A program made the translations under genes and the position numbers. From NCBI RefSeq assembly GCF_905475465.1, contig NC_062249.1, positions 9,312,501 through 9,376,500 on the forward strand: 64,000 nucleotides of DNA. Reading direction: 5' to 3'. Positions 1-12,716 of this stretch are shown in pieces. Source of the stretch: Pieris napi (lineage: Eukaryota > Arthropoda > Insecta > Lepidoptera > Pieridae). The notes beneath the pieces were generated by a model. It did not search any database. It was not told the origin of the DNA and worked only from the letters and a program-made list of their open reading frames with translations. How positions within the stretch are numbered: the first letter of the stretch is position 1; every line of letters starts with the position of its first letter.

Positions 1-192
1 TGTTCGACGTCCTGGGGAATAGAAAGTATTTCCACCACACTATTGTTAACTTATTTTTTTAATTATGTAGATATTCAATAATAAATAAATAACTTAATGT
101 TTCAAAGCTCTTATTAAACTCTTAAATAGCTCTGTGCTTTCAAGCAGCGTTGGTCTATTGTCTATTCTACGGTCGTGCACTCGTATACGCTG

Positions 193-262
193 TGCACCAA
201 TGGATTTTTCTACGTCGCATGACAGACGTGAGAAAACCAGCATGTCTTAGAGCTAAAAATCT
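193..262 (+). mobile_element. SINE fragment
   Basis: TGTGCACCAATGGA, then ACGTGAGAAAACCAGCATGT and CTTAGAGCTAAAAA are a decayed piece of the SINE family at 12001. Confidence 0.45.
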
Positions 263-295
263 AATCTTAAGTCTCTATAAAAATGATGATGATGC

Positions 296-720
296 AATTT
301 GAGCCCAGGGACCATATGGGGTTGTAGTGCCATTGAATTCTTTTATTTTTCGCTCCGTACTTTCCCCAGTTATTTTTTTCTGGGGCGCGACTGCTTAGTG
401 CGGGAGGGTTTTTGTGCATACCAACTAAAACCCCAAGGCGCCACCAACAATTGCCTTAGGCGGAATGCGGAACAGCAGAGCGTTCAAAAAATTTCATCAA
501 AATATGTACAGCCGTTTAGGAGTTTAATAACGAACGCATGCACAGAAGATTATTACCAGCTGTTAATTTTCTGTATAGATAAATAACCTAGATACCGACT
601 GCAGCACCATCTGTCGGGCTGATTTGTGAATCTAAACCATCCAGGGCGCCACCCAAACGCATACAAAAAAAAATCAATTAAAATCGGTCTAGAAGCTATA
701 TATATAAAGATATAATTTAA
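296..720 (+). repeat. Probable decayed retroelement 3' region
   Basis: The stretch is less AT-rich than its surroundings and ends with phrases common at LINE/SINE 3' ends (TTTCATCAAAATATGTACAG, CCGTTTAGGAGTTTAATAA). The small open frame within it resembles no protein I know. Confidence 0.3.
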
Positions 721-924
721 TGAAAGTATAACGAGTGAGTTATTAATGAATGTGTAAGGGATATACAATTAAATTCGTGACGACCTGCGACAAATGAACC
801 GTGCAATTGCATTATGCATTTTGCCGCAAACAAGAAACATGATTTATACTTGCATTTATGAAGGATCCAGCTAGTTCGTTATTTTGTAAAGGCTTTTGTT
901 CAATTGTCCCAATGTTGGCTTTGA

Positions 925-1263
925 ACGTGTGAATCGGCTGCGCATTAATGGACTTTACTTTTTATCCGCATATAACAAATTCTGTGTTAATTGAATACAA
1001 AGAAGCTTAAGAAAACCGGCATGTCTAAAGGCATACAAGGACGTCCCTAAAGAGCTGTCAAACAATTTTTTATTTTTAAAGATTGATATATGTGATACTA
1101 AAGTAGAGATTGTGACTTTAGCAACGAATTGGAATACAGGAAAGATACAAAAATCGTCATCAGTCACAGATAGTTGATCAGCTAGCTACTCTTTAATAAG
1201 ATTATGATCAAAGAAAAAAAGCAAGATTAAACCAAGACCTTTAAAGTCATAGCGCCACTGGAT
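925..1263 (+). mobile_element. Decayed tRNA-derived SINE
   Basis: TGCGCATTAATGGACTTTAC, AGAAAACCGGCATGTCTAAA and a terminal GACCTTTAAAGTCATAGCGC follow the order of the SINE at 12001. The tRNA-like 5' part is poorly kept. Confidence 0.45.
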
Positions 1264-3500
1264 TTCTATTGTTATTATTTATTAAATTTATGTAAGAACT
1301 TTTATAAGAATAATTGAAAATCTTTTGTCTTCAACTTAAGTCCTTTGTTGGTTATTGTTAAAAGTAAAATAATTGAGGTATGGTAACGTGTTTGAATCAA
1401 AATTATACTTTTTATTAAATTAATTTCTTATTACTATAATTTTCCAGTGTAATCTTAAAATGGTATTTAAGTTCGGCTGCTTCTATGATATTTAGGAATA
1501 AAACTGTTTACTAAATCAAGAGTGGGAGTTAATAGTAATAAAAATAACAAAGTTTATTTGCTTCTTCACAATATTGCATTACACGGGTTCATATAATACA
1601 GGTATTGAACATTTTTGTGGGAGGCTGGTGCCTATAGAAGTAGGACTATAGAAGTCTTGTGGTAAGTGTGCACATCACCAGCATTCCATCGCGGCCAGAA
1701 AATATACAAAGAGACGACTACATATTATGACTAAACTAAACTAACAAACGAAACAAAATAAAACTAAATCATGAGTTGTTGTGGATGTGTGAATATGTGT
1801 AAGTGTGAGTGAATTATACGTGTGTGAAAGAATTTAAATAAAAGATAAGATTCGGGTTAACTCATAACGCAAACTCACCACCAGTCTTTTTGATCGCCAA
1901 GCTTTTTACAAGATTTTCATTCTCACAAGTTGGAATACATTTCCATTCAAATCCTTTAAAGTTATCATTAACAGGAATATTATTATTACTTTTACAGCCT
2001 AAATAGAAATATTTCGTATCAGCATCAAATGTTTCCTAAAAACCCAAGTCATAAATTAATTTAATAGTATACGTGAAGAAGTTGAACTAACGATGGCTCA
2101 TTAGATTCATGCGTGAAGTTTTTAGTTTTGTAACAATTTTAATGTAACGTTGCAATGTAAGTAATGTTCATGTAATCCGTCTTGTTTATGGTTCAATGTT
2201 ATGATGAGCTTTTAGTATTTTAAATGTCATAAGGATGGCGCTGTTACATGCGAGCCGTTGGGAGTTTCCATATGCGATAGGGGTACAGCCGAGGAGTGGT
2301 TTAGTAGGTATTTCTCACCCGCCTCTCTGAGTAGCAGAGTGGTTGCCTGGTGTGTGTGGAGTCCCACATATCCCTGTTGTCTTCCAATTGCGGGGATAGC
2401 GTAAATTTCTCCACGACACTAAAAATACTTTAAAAATATTTTATAAATATACAATAGCTAACGATACATTCATGCCGGACCATAAATTAAGTTACATACA
2501 ATTTCTTTTTCTGTATCGCTCTGTGTATAATCTGTATATCCAATGAAATAAAATTCGCAAAACAATGATTATATTACCAAGTAAAAAGTGCTTTGAAATT
2601 GAAAGCTTTAATGCTGTTAGTTTTTACCCATAAACCAAGGGTTAATAAATATAATAACCTACAATAATTTTTATTTGAAGACTTTGCTTTTTTCTTAAAC
2701 AAATATATCTATTGATTAATTAGCTTTATTAATTTTCAGATTCTAAGAATTATATTCTATTACATATTTTGTGCCCTACTAAGAAGTCGACTAAACGACA
2801 ATTAATGAACCCAAAGAAGGTAATACCAATTGAAACGCCATCGTTGCGGTCTTAATAACCCTTCTTTCTTGTTTTAGTAATTATTTTGTCGTGTTTTGTT
2901 TCAATTACAATAATCTTATAAGATTCGATAGAGATAGACAATCTGTGCTGGGGAATTTCAGTTTGGAGAATTTTGGGAAAAAACTATTTGGAAATTTAGA
3001 AATATTTCTTATTCCGAACAATATGATTGTAATAAAGAATGATTCAATTTAAAAGTTGTTATTTTGAATCACATCATGTTTGTGTGCCTCAAATATTTCT
3101 TTTAAATGGCTTTTTTATGAAAATGCCTCTATCTACCCAAATGTATTCATGTTTGGGATTTAATAATATCATCTCATGATATTTATGACAGGCCAACAAC
3201 AAACCCGAAGCCCTCAAGGTAGAATTTAGTGCAATTTAATAATTTCTTAGTAGGCTCTACATGTTTGTCTTACTCAATCGTTATACTGATCCGTAATGTC
3301 ATGCTATCATAGTAGCGTTGCGTGTTCTATAGATTGACCTTTTAAACCTATAAAAAAGCTTCGAGTGCGTGAGCGTAGATTGAGATGTTTCGTAGGAGTA
3401 TTTTTAATATAAATTATCCGTGATATTACACTAAGTGGTAATGAGCAAGGAAGTTCATGAGAAAGAGAAGTTTCAATTGAATTAATATAAATACACGAAT
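1264..3500. other. Gene-free stretch with one probable repeat at 2230-2420
   Basis: I see no gene. Bases 2230-2420 are less AT-rich (GGAGTGGTTTAGTAGG, GAGTAGCAGAGTGGT, GGAGTCCCACATATCCCTG) and look like a retroelement 3' untranslated end. The rest is AT-rich without recognised structure. Confidence 0.4.
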
Positions 3501-3513
3501 TTTTTTTACATCA

Positions 3514-3519
3514 TTTATT
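3514..3519 (-). terminator. Polyadenylation signal AATAAA of cuticular gene 1
   Basis: AATAAA on the minus strand about 107 bp after the TAG stop, in a T/A-rich 3' region. It is the only canonical signal close to the stop. Confidence 0.6.
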
Positions 3520-3625
3520 GCCATGATCACTTGGTGATCTTAAACATAATAAATTGTTCTATTTACAAATGCTCGATAAACTATTTTTTACATTTTAATG
3601 CCTCTTTCGTTGTATATAAACTATT

Positions 3626-6600
3626 CTAGTATTTGTAGCCTTCTTCTGCGTTATAGCTTGGTGGTTGACGAGGTCCACTGAACTGTTCCGGTTGGTTCGC
3701 AGATGGAAATACCGGTTTTGATCCTTGATCTTGGGTTGGTCTGTTGAAACCAGACGACGATCCTTGAATTTGAGAAGGGTTAGTCTGGCTTTGACCTGGA
3801 TTCTGATTGAAACTAGATTGCAATGGGCCCTGGCTTTGAATTGGCTGGTTATAACTAGTTTGTGGTGAACCAAATGCAGGTTTATTGGCACCAGATGGTA
3901 TCTGGCCTTGACTTGCTGGTTGCCTGAAACCATTTTGCGACAACTGATTTTGGTTGAAGGGTTGAGATGGCCGTTGGTACTGGTATGGTGCTTGAATTGG
4001 TGCGGTTTGTTTCGCAATAGAGTTAGCGACTACAGGCAAGTTGTTTGAAGTAACTGAAACTTGGTTTTGAGGAGCACCATTAGGTGTATTGAAACCGTTT
4101 GAGGAAGGTGTTATACCTTGCGTGTTTTGTTGATACTGTTGGTTTAAAGGTCTGTTCGAAAATTTGTTTGACGGGTTGGTTTGATATTGATTTCCGCCCT
4201 GAGGCTGATTAGGGAAACTTGGCCGCGCTGTGACCCCAAAACCTGAATTTCCTGGTTGATACTGAGAGCCTGAAGACTGTTGGTTGTAATTTTGCGCTGA
4301 AGATAATTTAGACTGAGGTCCCTGACCTGGTTGGTTTGAAGAAGGTCTGTTCGAAAATTGGTTTGACGGGTTGGTTTGATATTGATTTCCGCCCTGAGGC
4401 TGATTAGGGAAACTTGGCCGCGCTGTGACACCAAAACCTGAATTCGCTGGTTGATACTGATAGCCTGAAGACTGTTGGTTGTAATTTTGCGCTGAAGATA
4501 ATTTAGATTCAGGTCCCTGACCTGGTTGGTTTGATGAAGGTCTGTTCGAAAAGTTGTTTGACGGGTTGGTTTGATATTGATTTCCGCGCTGAGGTGTAGC
4601 ACCCTGGTCTAAGTTTTGAAAACTGGGCTGATTAGGGAAACTTGGTCGTGCTGTTACGCCAAAACCTGAATTTCCTGGTTGATACTGATAACCTGAAGAC
4701 TCTTGGTTGTAATTTTGAGCTGAAGATAATTTGGACTGAGGTCCCTGACCTGGTTGGTTTGAAGTGGGCTTAAAACCAGATTGTTGATATTGTGACACTT
4801 GACTAGGTTTGAAATAGTCTTGCCCACTCGGTATTGTTTGAGACTCAGGTCTGGAGGCACCGTTGAAAGGGTTTAATTCCTGTCCATTTCCAGATTTTGA
4901 AAATGGAGAGTTTGAAGGGATTTGGGATCCAAACTGGGGACGAGATTGGCCGGGCTGGCTACCAAAAGCTTGTTTAGTGTCCTGTGTGTTCTGAGGACGA
5001 GAGTACTCGTAGCCAGGTCTTCTCTGTAACTGAGCTTGGTTAATTGATCCTGCATTCTGATTGAAAGACCTGATCGGTTCAAAACTCGAAACTCCATTTG
5101 TGAATCTATCCTTGTAACTAGTCTCACTTGTCGGTACATTTTGGAATCCAGGTTTTGTTTGTTGAAATCCGATTTGAGAACTTGCTGGTTTATCAATTGG
5201 AGCGGTGTATTGTTGAGATGAGAACTGGTCTTGTCCCTGAGGCTTGTTTATAGAAGTGGCGCCTGAATAACCTTGGGAATTATCTTCGTTTTCATAATCT
5301 TCTGGACGGTAAGCACCTGTAAATATAATGGCAATTATAATTTATATTTTTAAAATAAATTACATCAAAACAGAAATGAATCAATTTTGGTAAAGTTGAA
5401 TTGAAGCGTTCAATGTTTATGCATAAGTAAATGTAAGGTTAACATGATTATTTAGCTGTCTTAGAAAAAACATATACAAAATAAACTACGGTATTTCATC
5501 AGTTCAATTTCTTAGTTACTTGTATTTTTTTTCATTTATAATATAATTTAATAGCGATATTCAAGTGCTACAAAAGCATGCAAAATATCAGTAAGTTTTT
5601 TTTTTAATTTTGAAACACTAACGATAATTATAGTTATTTACTCGTTAATTAATCACATATATATTATTTTATTAAATCTTACCTTCTTGTGTGCCAGCTG
5701 CGGCAGCTTGCGCATTTTTTTCTATCGACCTCAATATTTCCTCAGGAATTGGGGGCGGTGTGGGTAAATGTTCTCCTTGTGGTTGGTAACCTTGTTCATC
5801 GGCAGTATACGTAATAGTGTAAGCTTTTCCATCATCACCAGTATATGAATACCCTCCTTGAGCTTTAACACCACCAGACGCTACGCCTGTTTCCTCAGCA
5901 GTTATTCCGTTAGTTGTTTCAAAGCTGTAAGTAAATCTGTCCCCGTCGTTTTCGTTGACGTATTTGAGGATTTCAGCGTTTCTATCAGCAGCCGCCTGAG
6001 GGCGTTCAGATTCAGGGCGTGAAGAACTTCCTACAAAGTTTTGACCGTTTATCTGGCTGTATCCAGAGGGTGAAGCAGCATTGGGTCCAAATGAATTACC
6101 AAAAGATTGCTGACCCAATTTATTGGGGGTATTTGATTCCAAAGATTGTGGCTGGTTACCTTGAGAATTACTTGGTCCAAAACCTGAAACTAAACCATTA
6201 TTTCCTTGGTTTGGTGTGCTGTCCGCAGGTCCATACACCTGGCTGGGTTTCGTCGCACCAGATCCAGAAGTAAATCCAAATGGGCGGTTCGATTCGAAAT
6301 TCAAAGATCCTGACTCTTGCTTGCCTGGCGTTTGTTGATTACCTTGACCGAAAGAATTAGGTCTGGAAGGCTGTCCAATAGGTGGTTGTCCTAATGGTTG
6401 GTTGGCTGGTCCTGTCGTCCCGAAATTCGACACGCCTGGAGCTGTTAAAGCTCCCGGACTACCACCAGCAGAGCCCGCATTAGCCGGTGGAAGATACGTT
6501 CTATCTAATTTATCCCCATAGCTACATGCTACTATCGATAATAATATTAGCTGAAAATAAAAGTAATATTTTAGTAAAATATTTTCGTGTAAAAAGGTTT

Positions 6601-6672
6601 TAAAACAATTTTTTCTACTGTTAAAGTTGTTTGTTTTATGTATGGGTAAAATTCAATAATTACCAGCTTCAT
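3626..6672 (-). CDS. Giant RR-1 cuticular protein with Q/N/P-rich repeat tail (gene 1 of tandem pair)
   Basis: Three coding exons: 6672-6664 (MKL only), 6550-5683 and 5316-3626, with GT/AG borders at phases 0 and 1; 855 residues predicted. A hydrophobic signal peptide (MKLLILLSIVACSYG) is followed by the YLPP motif of mature insect cuticular proteins, a G/Q/P/N-rich stretch, then an RR-1 chitin-binding domain at about residues 195-272. The extended Rebers-Riddiford pattern G-x8-G-x6-Y-x-A-x-E-x-G-Y-x7-P-x2-P is matched exactly, ending in LPTPPPIP. The third exon encodes about 560 residues of low-complexity sequence with three tandem repeats and ends in GYKY. Secreted proteins of this family bind chitin in soft or endocuticle; a matrix role for the tail is inference. 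The first exon was too short to show as an open frame and was placed from the ATGAAGCTG|gtaatt donor and the matching acceptor. Drosophila Cpr47Ef-like long RR-1 proteins are a possible relative, but orthology cannot be decided here. Confidence 0.93.
4144..4780 (-). repeat. Three in-frame tandem repeats inside the third exon of cuticular gene 1
   Basis: Three copies of a unit of about 65 codons (195 bp) run head to tail. Each contains SNQPGQGP, SKLSSAQNYNQ, the YQPGNSGFGVTARPSFPNQP block and NQYQTNPSN-FSNRP. The copy nearest the N-terminus is longer by about 11 codons (SFQNLDQGATP inserted). The two downstream copies differ by only a few residues, and the third base positions are also nearly identical, so the copies were duplicated or homogenised recently. 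Confidence 0.9.
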
Positions 6673-6729
6673 ATCGGTTGCTAGATGTAAGGACAGACAC
6701 AGAATGTACCGTTCGTCAGAACCATGCTA

Positions 6730-6737
6730 TATTTATA
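6730..6737 (-). promoter_or_regulatory. TATA box of cuticular gene 1
   Basis: TATAAATA lies on the minus strand about 58 bp upstream of the ATG at 6672. A start site about 30 bp downstream (near 6707, ACATTC) would give a 5' leader of roughly 35 nt, normal for insect cuticular protein genes. The start site itself is inferred. Confidence 0.65.
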
Positions 6738-6749
6738 TCTCGAAATTCG

Positions 6750-8010
6750 TTCACCTTAGTTACTAAAAGCGCTCACGGACCTAACCTTTGACTGTAGGTG
6801 AATCTTCATTTCACTGTGTGAGTGCCGTCTTACACAATTTTCCGATCGATTTTGTTGATACACTAATTATTTTGATCGACGATTTGTTGATTTTGCGAAG
6901 GCACGCGACTCATTGTATACATATAATAATAATAAACGAGATATATAATAATTATTATCTTTATTTAAAACAAAATATAGTTGTTAAAATTGTTTAAGGT
7001 TTCCCTTTGTTGGTGAAACTATTTGAAATATTATTATTTCATACAGCAAATTTAAAAAAAAAAAACATCATTAAGAGTACACTCGCAGTAAAACCTCCTT
7101 GGGTCCTCACTAGGGTCTACAAAGTTATTTATACCAGTATATTAAAAAAATATGATTTTTCAATGAATTAAGATTTTTGCTTGATTAGTAAAAATTCATA
7201 TTATCACGATCCTCATCCTACCAAAACTATTTCTCAAATATGTTGCAATTAAGTTCATTCCAATTACTTTACGAAAGTGCTTAACATTATATTATAATAT
7301 TTATTACAGTTAGTAATTGGTATTCGTTACAGAAGGGCATAAAATGGTAATGTGTTAACAGTGAAATGAAGCATAGCCTTTACGAGCTATACTGTATTTG
7401 TTATTTAAGTAATTAATCAATAATATTAATTATTTAGCACCAATGTATTATTGTGAGATATCTAGTAACCCAAAGTATGACTTTCACATTTATTCATTTT
7501 TCATTATGGAAATGAATACGATCTCGTAACTACGAGAAAAATGCTTAAATAATAAGATCCTCCTGCGTCCTGGGTTCAATTCCCGGCGAAATAATAATTA
7601 TTTCATATTGGTAATAAAAGGATGTGTAGCTTACTAAAAATGTAGTGTCTGTATAATTGGAATACAGCACTTTAAATGGAAATTCGATTATTATTGGAAA
7701 ATATATTTATTTCCCAACAAAAAATTCTTATAAATAAATATTTATTTTATTCCCATTATTTTTACCTCAGTTGAATTTGGTATACATCATAGTCGATGTA
7801 TACAAAATGTAATTTTCAAATCTTTGTAAAGTAAAATATCGTGAGAAAATCGTTAAATAAATTTATGGAACCTAGTTATTGCGTCTGTTTAAAATTGATT
7901 CATAAGGCATTGTTTCATTCGTTAGTAGCGAAGACCCTCGACTTGTAAATTTATGGAACTACAGAAATCAGAGTTTATAGAAACCTACATTACATCGACA
8001 GTCGCCTTAC
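6750..8010. other. Gene-free upstream region of cuticular gene 1
   Basis: AT-rich sequence. Regulatory sites for gene 1 probably lie in its proximal part but cannot be read off. A short GGGTTCAATTCCCGGCG at 7573 resembles a SINE B box without other supporting sequence. Confidence 0.4.
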
Positions 8011-8012
8011 TT

Positions 8013-8521
8013 ACGCCCGAACCCAATAATCAATCCACAATCTCAGATTGTTTTCAAGACCGTGACAGTCGATCGATCTCTTATCTGCATCCCAATAACC
8101 AAACCCTACGAAGACAATCCATTTTTGGCGATAAAATGCTCTTTGTCGTTCCATTTACCCAGTTTTCACTCATATTTGATAATCAATGTAAACCAAATAT
8201 AATAAATAAATCCGTACAAATAACATTAAAATATACATTTGTATGTTAAAACATAACAGTTTTTTTAATTATTTAAAAAACTGGTGTAAGTTAAAATCTG
8301 TTAAAATAATTAACTGTTGAAATTGAGCTTTCGTCATGTGTCATTTTCATACAAAGGTCTATCCACAGACACCGATACGACCTCCAATGGATAGCTTGTA
8401 TCGACAGATGGCTATTACAATCAGTCGATTGGTTATTGGCACACTTGTTACAACATTTGGATTAAGATTACTATCTCAGATGGTGGATTATGGATTGAGA
8501 TAGATTATTGGGTTCGGGCGT
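8013..8521. mobile_element. PIF/Harbinger-like MITE, intact copy
   Basis: Inverted ends CGCCCGAACCCAATAATCAA and their complement (ending GGGTTCGGGCG) flank about 507 bp without coding capacity. TTA is present on both sides (8011-8013 and 8521-8523), fitting the 3-bp TWA target duplication of PIF/Harbinger elements. A second copy at 28135 shares most of the interior. Confidence 0.85.
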
Positions 8522-10140
8522 TAGACGTAACTTGAAAATGCGTATACTTACATATTTGGAACAGTGGCTCCATCTATTTTTAAAACCAAGAGTTCTTCGT
8601 CCGTTATCACACATATAATTTACACCTAGAGGCGTAATAATTTAATTCTAGGTTAAGCATCTTAGCTATTTAAAATTCCTAAACAATTGTGAAATGTTAA
8701 GTATGGTGTTAATTATAGTCATTCATGTTCATAATTCGTTTTAAGTTTTTGTTGTAATGCCCTTCAGAGGCGCGATTCACTTAATATTAGTTAAATGACG
8801 GTACTTCGTTAAAATTTATATGAATGTAGTTTAATTTAGGTGAAACATGTATACACAAAATCTGTATCAATATGAAGCTTTGTTTTTACCCACTGGTTCG
8901 AACTGAAAATTATTTTTATTTTGTATAATCATAGTTATTAAAAGTCCATAGCTAAGTTTAGTATGTATGTAACTCTTACTTTCTTACAGACAAACAGATA
9001 TGGTCACTTCTTAACAAAATCAAACACTAGTTATCAAATAAATTACATAATTCACAGTTAGAGACATCGACAGTTTTTGTTTAAATATCGCGTCAATACG
9101 ACCGATAATTTAAACAATTTAAAGAAGGCTTAGCAAAGACTTCAAATTGTTTTCTCTAGTAATTTAAAATAAATTTATGGTTAAATCATATGGCCTTTTC
9201 ATGAATGTATGAAATTATGTTTCGCGTGTTATGCGTCGCGTAATGCTTTGTGTTAAAATTGTTAAGTTAACTATTAAGTTTGTTATGTAAGACACATGTA
9301 TTTTTTACTTAAAAGGGTCCCCAAATCCATATAATACATTGTTATTATGAATAAACACTTTTTTTTATTATTTAACATAGCAACGACAAATTCTATTAAT
9401 TTTCATACAAAATAATGTTTTAATAAGAATATTTTTTATAGTTTTCAAATGCAATTTTCAAATTTTATATTTTCAAATTATATAAAATTATAAAAATAAT
9501 CAATTAAATATGTAAAGGTAAGTTGGTGAATCAGCCTTCTGTGCCTGACACAGTATGGTCTCGATTTTTGGTCGAAGACGAGTTTCGTATCGAGTAAATT
9601 CGGACATTACGGTAATTCAAATACACCACCCACAAGTGTCGCTAGGAGCAGCTACAGCCGCTAGGCCAACACTGCTCCACCACTCTAGCATGTACTTCAA
9701 GTACAATGAGGATCGAAAATCAGGGGCTGAACTACTTCGATAACATTGCTGATCCATAACATCATATGACAAGAATGCATATTTGAAAAAGGAACAAAAT
9801 TTGTCTACAATATTTATTCAAATTAAGAACCCTTACTGCCTCACCCTACCTTGCCATTGCAAAACCTTCCCTAACTAAAGCATTGAGGTAGCTATAACGA
9901 AATGTACGTATTATTTGTTTAACTCTGCGTGACTGTTCATCAAATGACGCTAACACATCAGGTCATCTCGCCCACGATTATTTCGTGAATGAGCTAATTT
10001 ATAATGCTAGTTATTCGATCTGGCTTTAACCATATATGATACATATTTTATGATAAAATTAATAAAGCCACTTTAATACAAACTGTAAAAATACATATCA
10101 AATGGGTGTTAGTTATGTTATTATACTCTTAGTCTACGTT
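8522..10140. other. Gene-free stretch
   Basis: Mostly AT-rich, with nothing recognised. Bases 9540-9760 are less AT-rich and hold a 62-codon open frame that resembles no family I know. Confidence 0.4.
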
Positions 10141-10144
10141 CAAG

Positions 10145-10890
10145 ATTCAAGATTCAAAGCCTTTATTTCAACTAATACAATAGAAAGTTTACAAAATATA
10201 AATGTATATAAAAAAGTTCTTTAAGAAGGTTTTGTTGCACAGCTGTCTTCTTGTACAGCTTGCCTTTGTGGCACAAAGGTCTCCTCCAGTTGTTTCCAGT
10301 GCTTCCTATCCTCGGCAAGTCTTTGCCACAAGGACCAGTGGCTTTTTGTAAAGTCATCAGCCCACCGCGCACATGGTCTTCCTCTCTTTCGCTTGGTGTT
10401 GTAGCGAGGTGTCCATTGAGTGACTTTTTTCGACTATTTTGCTCTCTATCTAGTCTACGTTAGTTATTGTTATTTCCGTGTCTTTGTGTTCTGCAGACAG
10501 CCCTTTTGGGTTAAAAACCTCCTCCTGAACTTTCCATATAGGTCTGTTGTTACCACCATCCAATTCTCCCCAGAAACCTTAACTAAGTCGTCAGCCCATC
10601 GCTTTTTGGGTCTTCCCACGTTTCTTTTTCCTGGAGCTCCCCTCCAGCGAGTGGCTTCGGCGGTCCATCTTATACATGCACACCTTGTAATATTTCCATT
10701 TCAGCTATAAGGCGTGGGTTAGCGCGTCGGTGATCTTCGTTTTCACCATGATATGGTCCCTAAGAATTGTGTGGATCTTTTTTAAATTTAGGATGCTCCA
10801 TTGCTCTCTAGTCACCTTCGACTTCACTTTTTCCGTTAACGTCGAGGTTTGGCTCCCGTAGACCAGGCATGGGAGGATGCTAGTGTCCAT
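10145..10890 (-). mobile_element. Two adjacent LINE reverse-transcriptase C-terminal fragments
   Basis: On the minus strand, 10890-10705 encodes LPCLVYGSQTSTLTEKVKSK, the LYG-T-LT segment at the end of many LINE reverse transcriptases. Frame-shifted remains follow to about 10480 (SLEGSSRKKK region). From about 10440 to 10200 a second piece reads TQWTPRYNTKRKRGRPCARW and RLAEDRKHWKQLEETF, the next conserved segment. The 3' end near 10145 has the AGATTCAAAGCCTTTATTTC phrase. Frameshifts and stops show it is dead. Confidence 0.75.
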
Positions 10891-12000
10891 AACAGTAGGC
10901 TATTTAAAAAATTCTTTTAATGTCCATTCCACGCTTTTGATTCCCTTATTGCCACTTCTTCCTCAATATTATCTTTAGTAAAGGATATTTGTTTTCCTCA
11001 ATATGTGTATTTTGTAACATAATCTATTTTTTTCTTCTAATATTTATATTTGGCTTTCGGCTGTTCGTTTTCTTTGTCTTTTGTTGTCTTACTTGCGTTC
11101 ACTTTTACACCAATATTAGAACTCTACGGGTTCTATATTATTACCACCGTTGTTTGATAGGCTACGATGAATGCACGTGGATGTTATGATAGGTTCTATT
11201 CCCAGGAAAACAATATTTGTTTCGGTTGCCAGTATGGAAAATGTTCAATGAACTATGATGGTTTATTTTTATGTTTAAACAAACATTATATAATATTTTT
11301 ACATATTTAGAGCATTACGAAGCGTTATTGACGTTTAAAATTCTATGTTATTATAAGTAACAACCGACATCAATATATTTTTTTATTGAAAATATAATGA
11401 AAATTTTATTTTATTTTTAAGTAATTCTTTCCAAATGGCGGAATTTTTTAAATAAATAAAGATCATCAATTAATTTGGCATCATTGTTTTGAAATGTTAA
11501 TTTTCTTTGCATTTTTTGGTCCCAGGTTCTTATAGTAAAAAAAAAATAGAATTGTTTAAATCAATGAACAAGGTTCATAAGACGTGGAGATAAAACTACT
11601 TGTGTATGTACGGATATTTTGACCACGACCTGTGAATTCTATCAACCTGATTTGTTGATGGTTTTTTGTTATTGATTGATGTGTCCAACATTTAATATTA
11701 CAGATGGTGAAGGCTAGACTTACAACAGATATTTAAAATCAAAATAGTAAACAAAAATATTAAGCCTCATTTGTTTAGTAAAAAGACAATTGTTATCTGT
11801 CAGTTTATTTATTACGATTTGCGAATGCTTGGGGATAAGAATAAAAGTACTTTATATTCCGAATATAAGCTATTTAAGAAGCCTTTTTCATATAAGTAGG
11901 CAGAGACTACAGAACTTTGTATATAGATAACTTTTGCCTTGTCATAAAAAAATACATATTATACATTTTCTCAAACATATGTAAATATCAATTATATTGC
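10891..12000. other. Gene-free stretch
   Basis: AT-rich DNA without a recognised gene or repeat. A 66-codon frame at 10989 is hydrophobic low-complexity and not supported as coding. Confidence 0.4.
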
Positions 12001-12249
12001 GCAGTGTTAGCCTAGTGGCTTCAGCGTGCGACTCTCATCCCTGAGGTCGTAAGTTCGATCCCCGGATGTGCACTAATGGACTTTCTTTCTATGTGCGCAT
12101 TTAACATTCCGTCGAACTGAGAAGGAAAACATCGCGATGAAACCGGCTTGCCTTAGACCCAAACAGTCGACGGTGTGTGTCAGGTACTGGAGGCTAATCA
12201 ACTTCTTGCTTATTAGATTAAAAAAATTATCATGAAACAGATTCAGAAA

Positions 12250-12530
12250 AGACATTTTTTTTATTGAGAAAAAGCTTGCCAACGCTCGGCACACTGACAC
12301 ATTGGTAAAAACAAACACAAAATACAATTTTTAATGTGACAAGCACTTATAGGCAAACATGACATACATATAGACATCATAACCTATTATTAAACAAAAC
12401 AAATATTACAAAAAGAAAACAAAACAATTACTAATCAAATAAAAAACTCTAATTACAAAAAACTAAAGAAAAATCCATTTTATAGTGTGAGGGGAGCAAC
12501 TATGTATATCCAGAATGAGAGTGAATCTGA
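12250..12530 (+). mobile_element. Repeat inserted in the SINE (GAAAAAGCTTGCCAACGCTC family)
   Basis: TATTGAGAAAAAGCTTGCCA followed by ACGCTCGGCACACTGACAC and an A-rich tail. Near-identical sequence occurs inverted at 54920-55135 and partly at 51331-51470. The order and AT-rich body suit a retroelement 3' end; the class is undecided. Confidence 0.7.
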
Positions 12531-12553
12531 GATCCAGACCTAAAGAGGTTGTA

Positions 12554-12716
12554 AGGCCGATTTACATTATCTTAGTGTTTAGGAGAGTGCTTTAGGATAG
12601 TACTTTAGTTGAAACATGTAAACGCTACTTGCTTTAGTAAACTCTACGCTAAAGAACTTGCCTTTCAAGTTGTACTAAAGCACTCTCCTAAACACTAAGA
12701 TAATGTAAATCGGCCT
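12554..12716. mobile_element. 163-bp MITE with 41-bp perfect inverted ends
   Basis: Both ends read AGGCCGATTTACATTATCTT and continue identically for about 41 bp (to GAGAGTGCTTTA). GTA flanks each side and the uninterrupted SINE would read GTTGTAGCGCC, so the insertion duplicated 3 bp. The superfamily is not assigned. Confidence 0.88.

Noticed and set aside
3595..5196. Other minus-strand frames over cuticular gene 1 exon 3
   Set aside because: They are alternative frames of the repeated coding sequence; only the frame that joins the RR-1 exon and ends in GYKY is supported by splice sites.
7953..8249. 98-codon frame
   Set aside because: It overlaps the left end and interior of the MITE at 8013 and is not shared as an open frame by the second copy.
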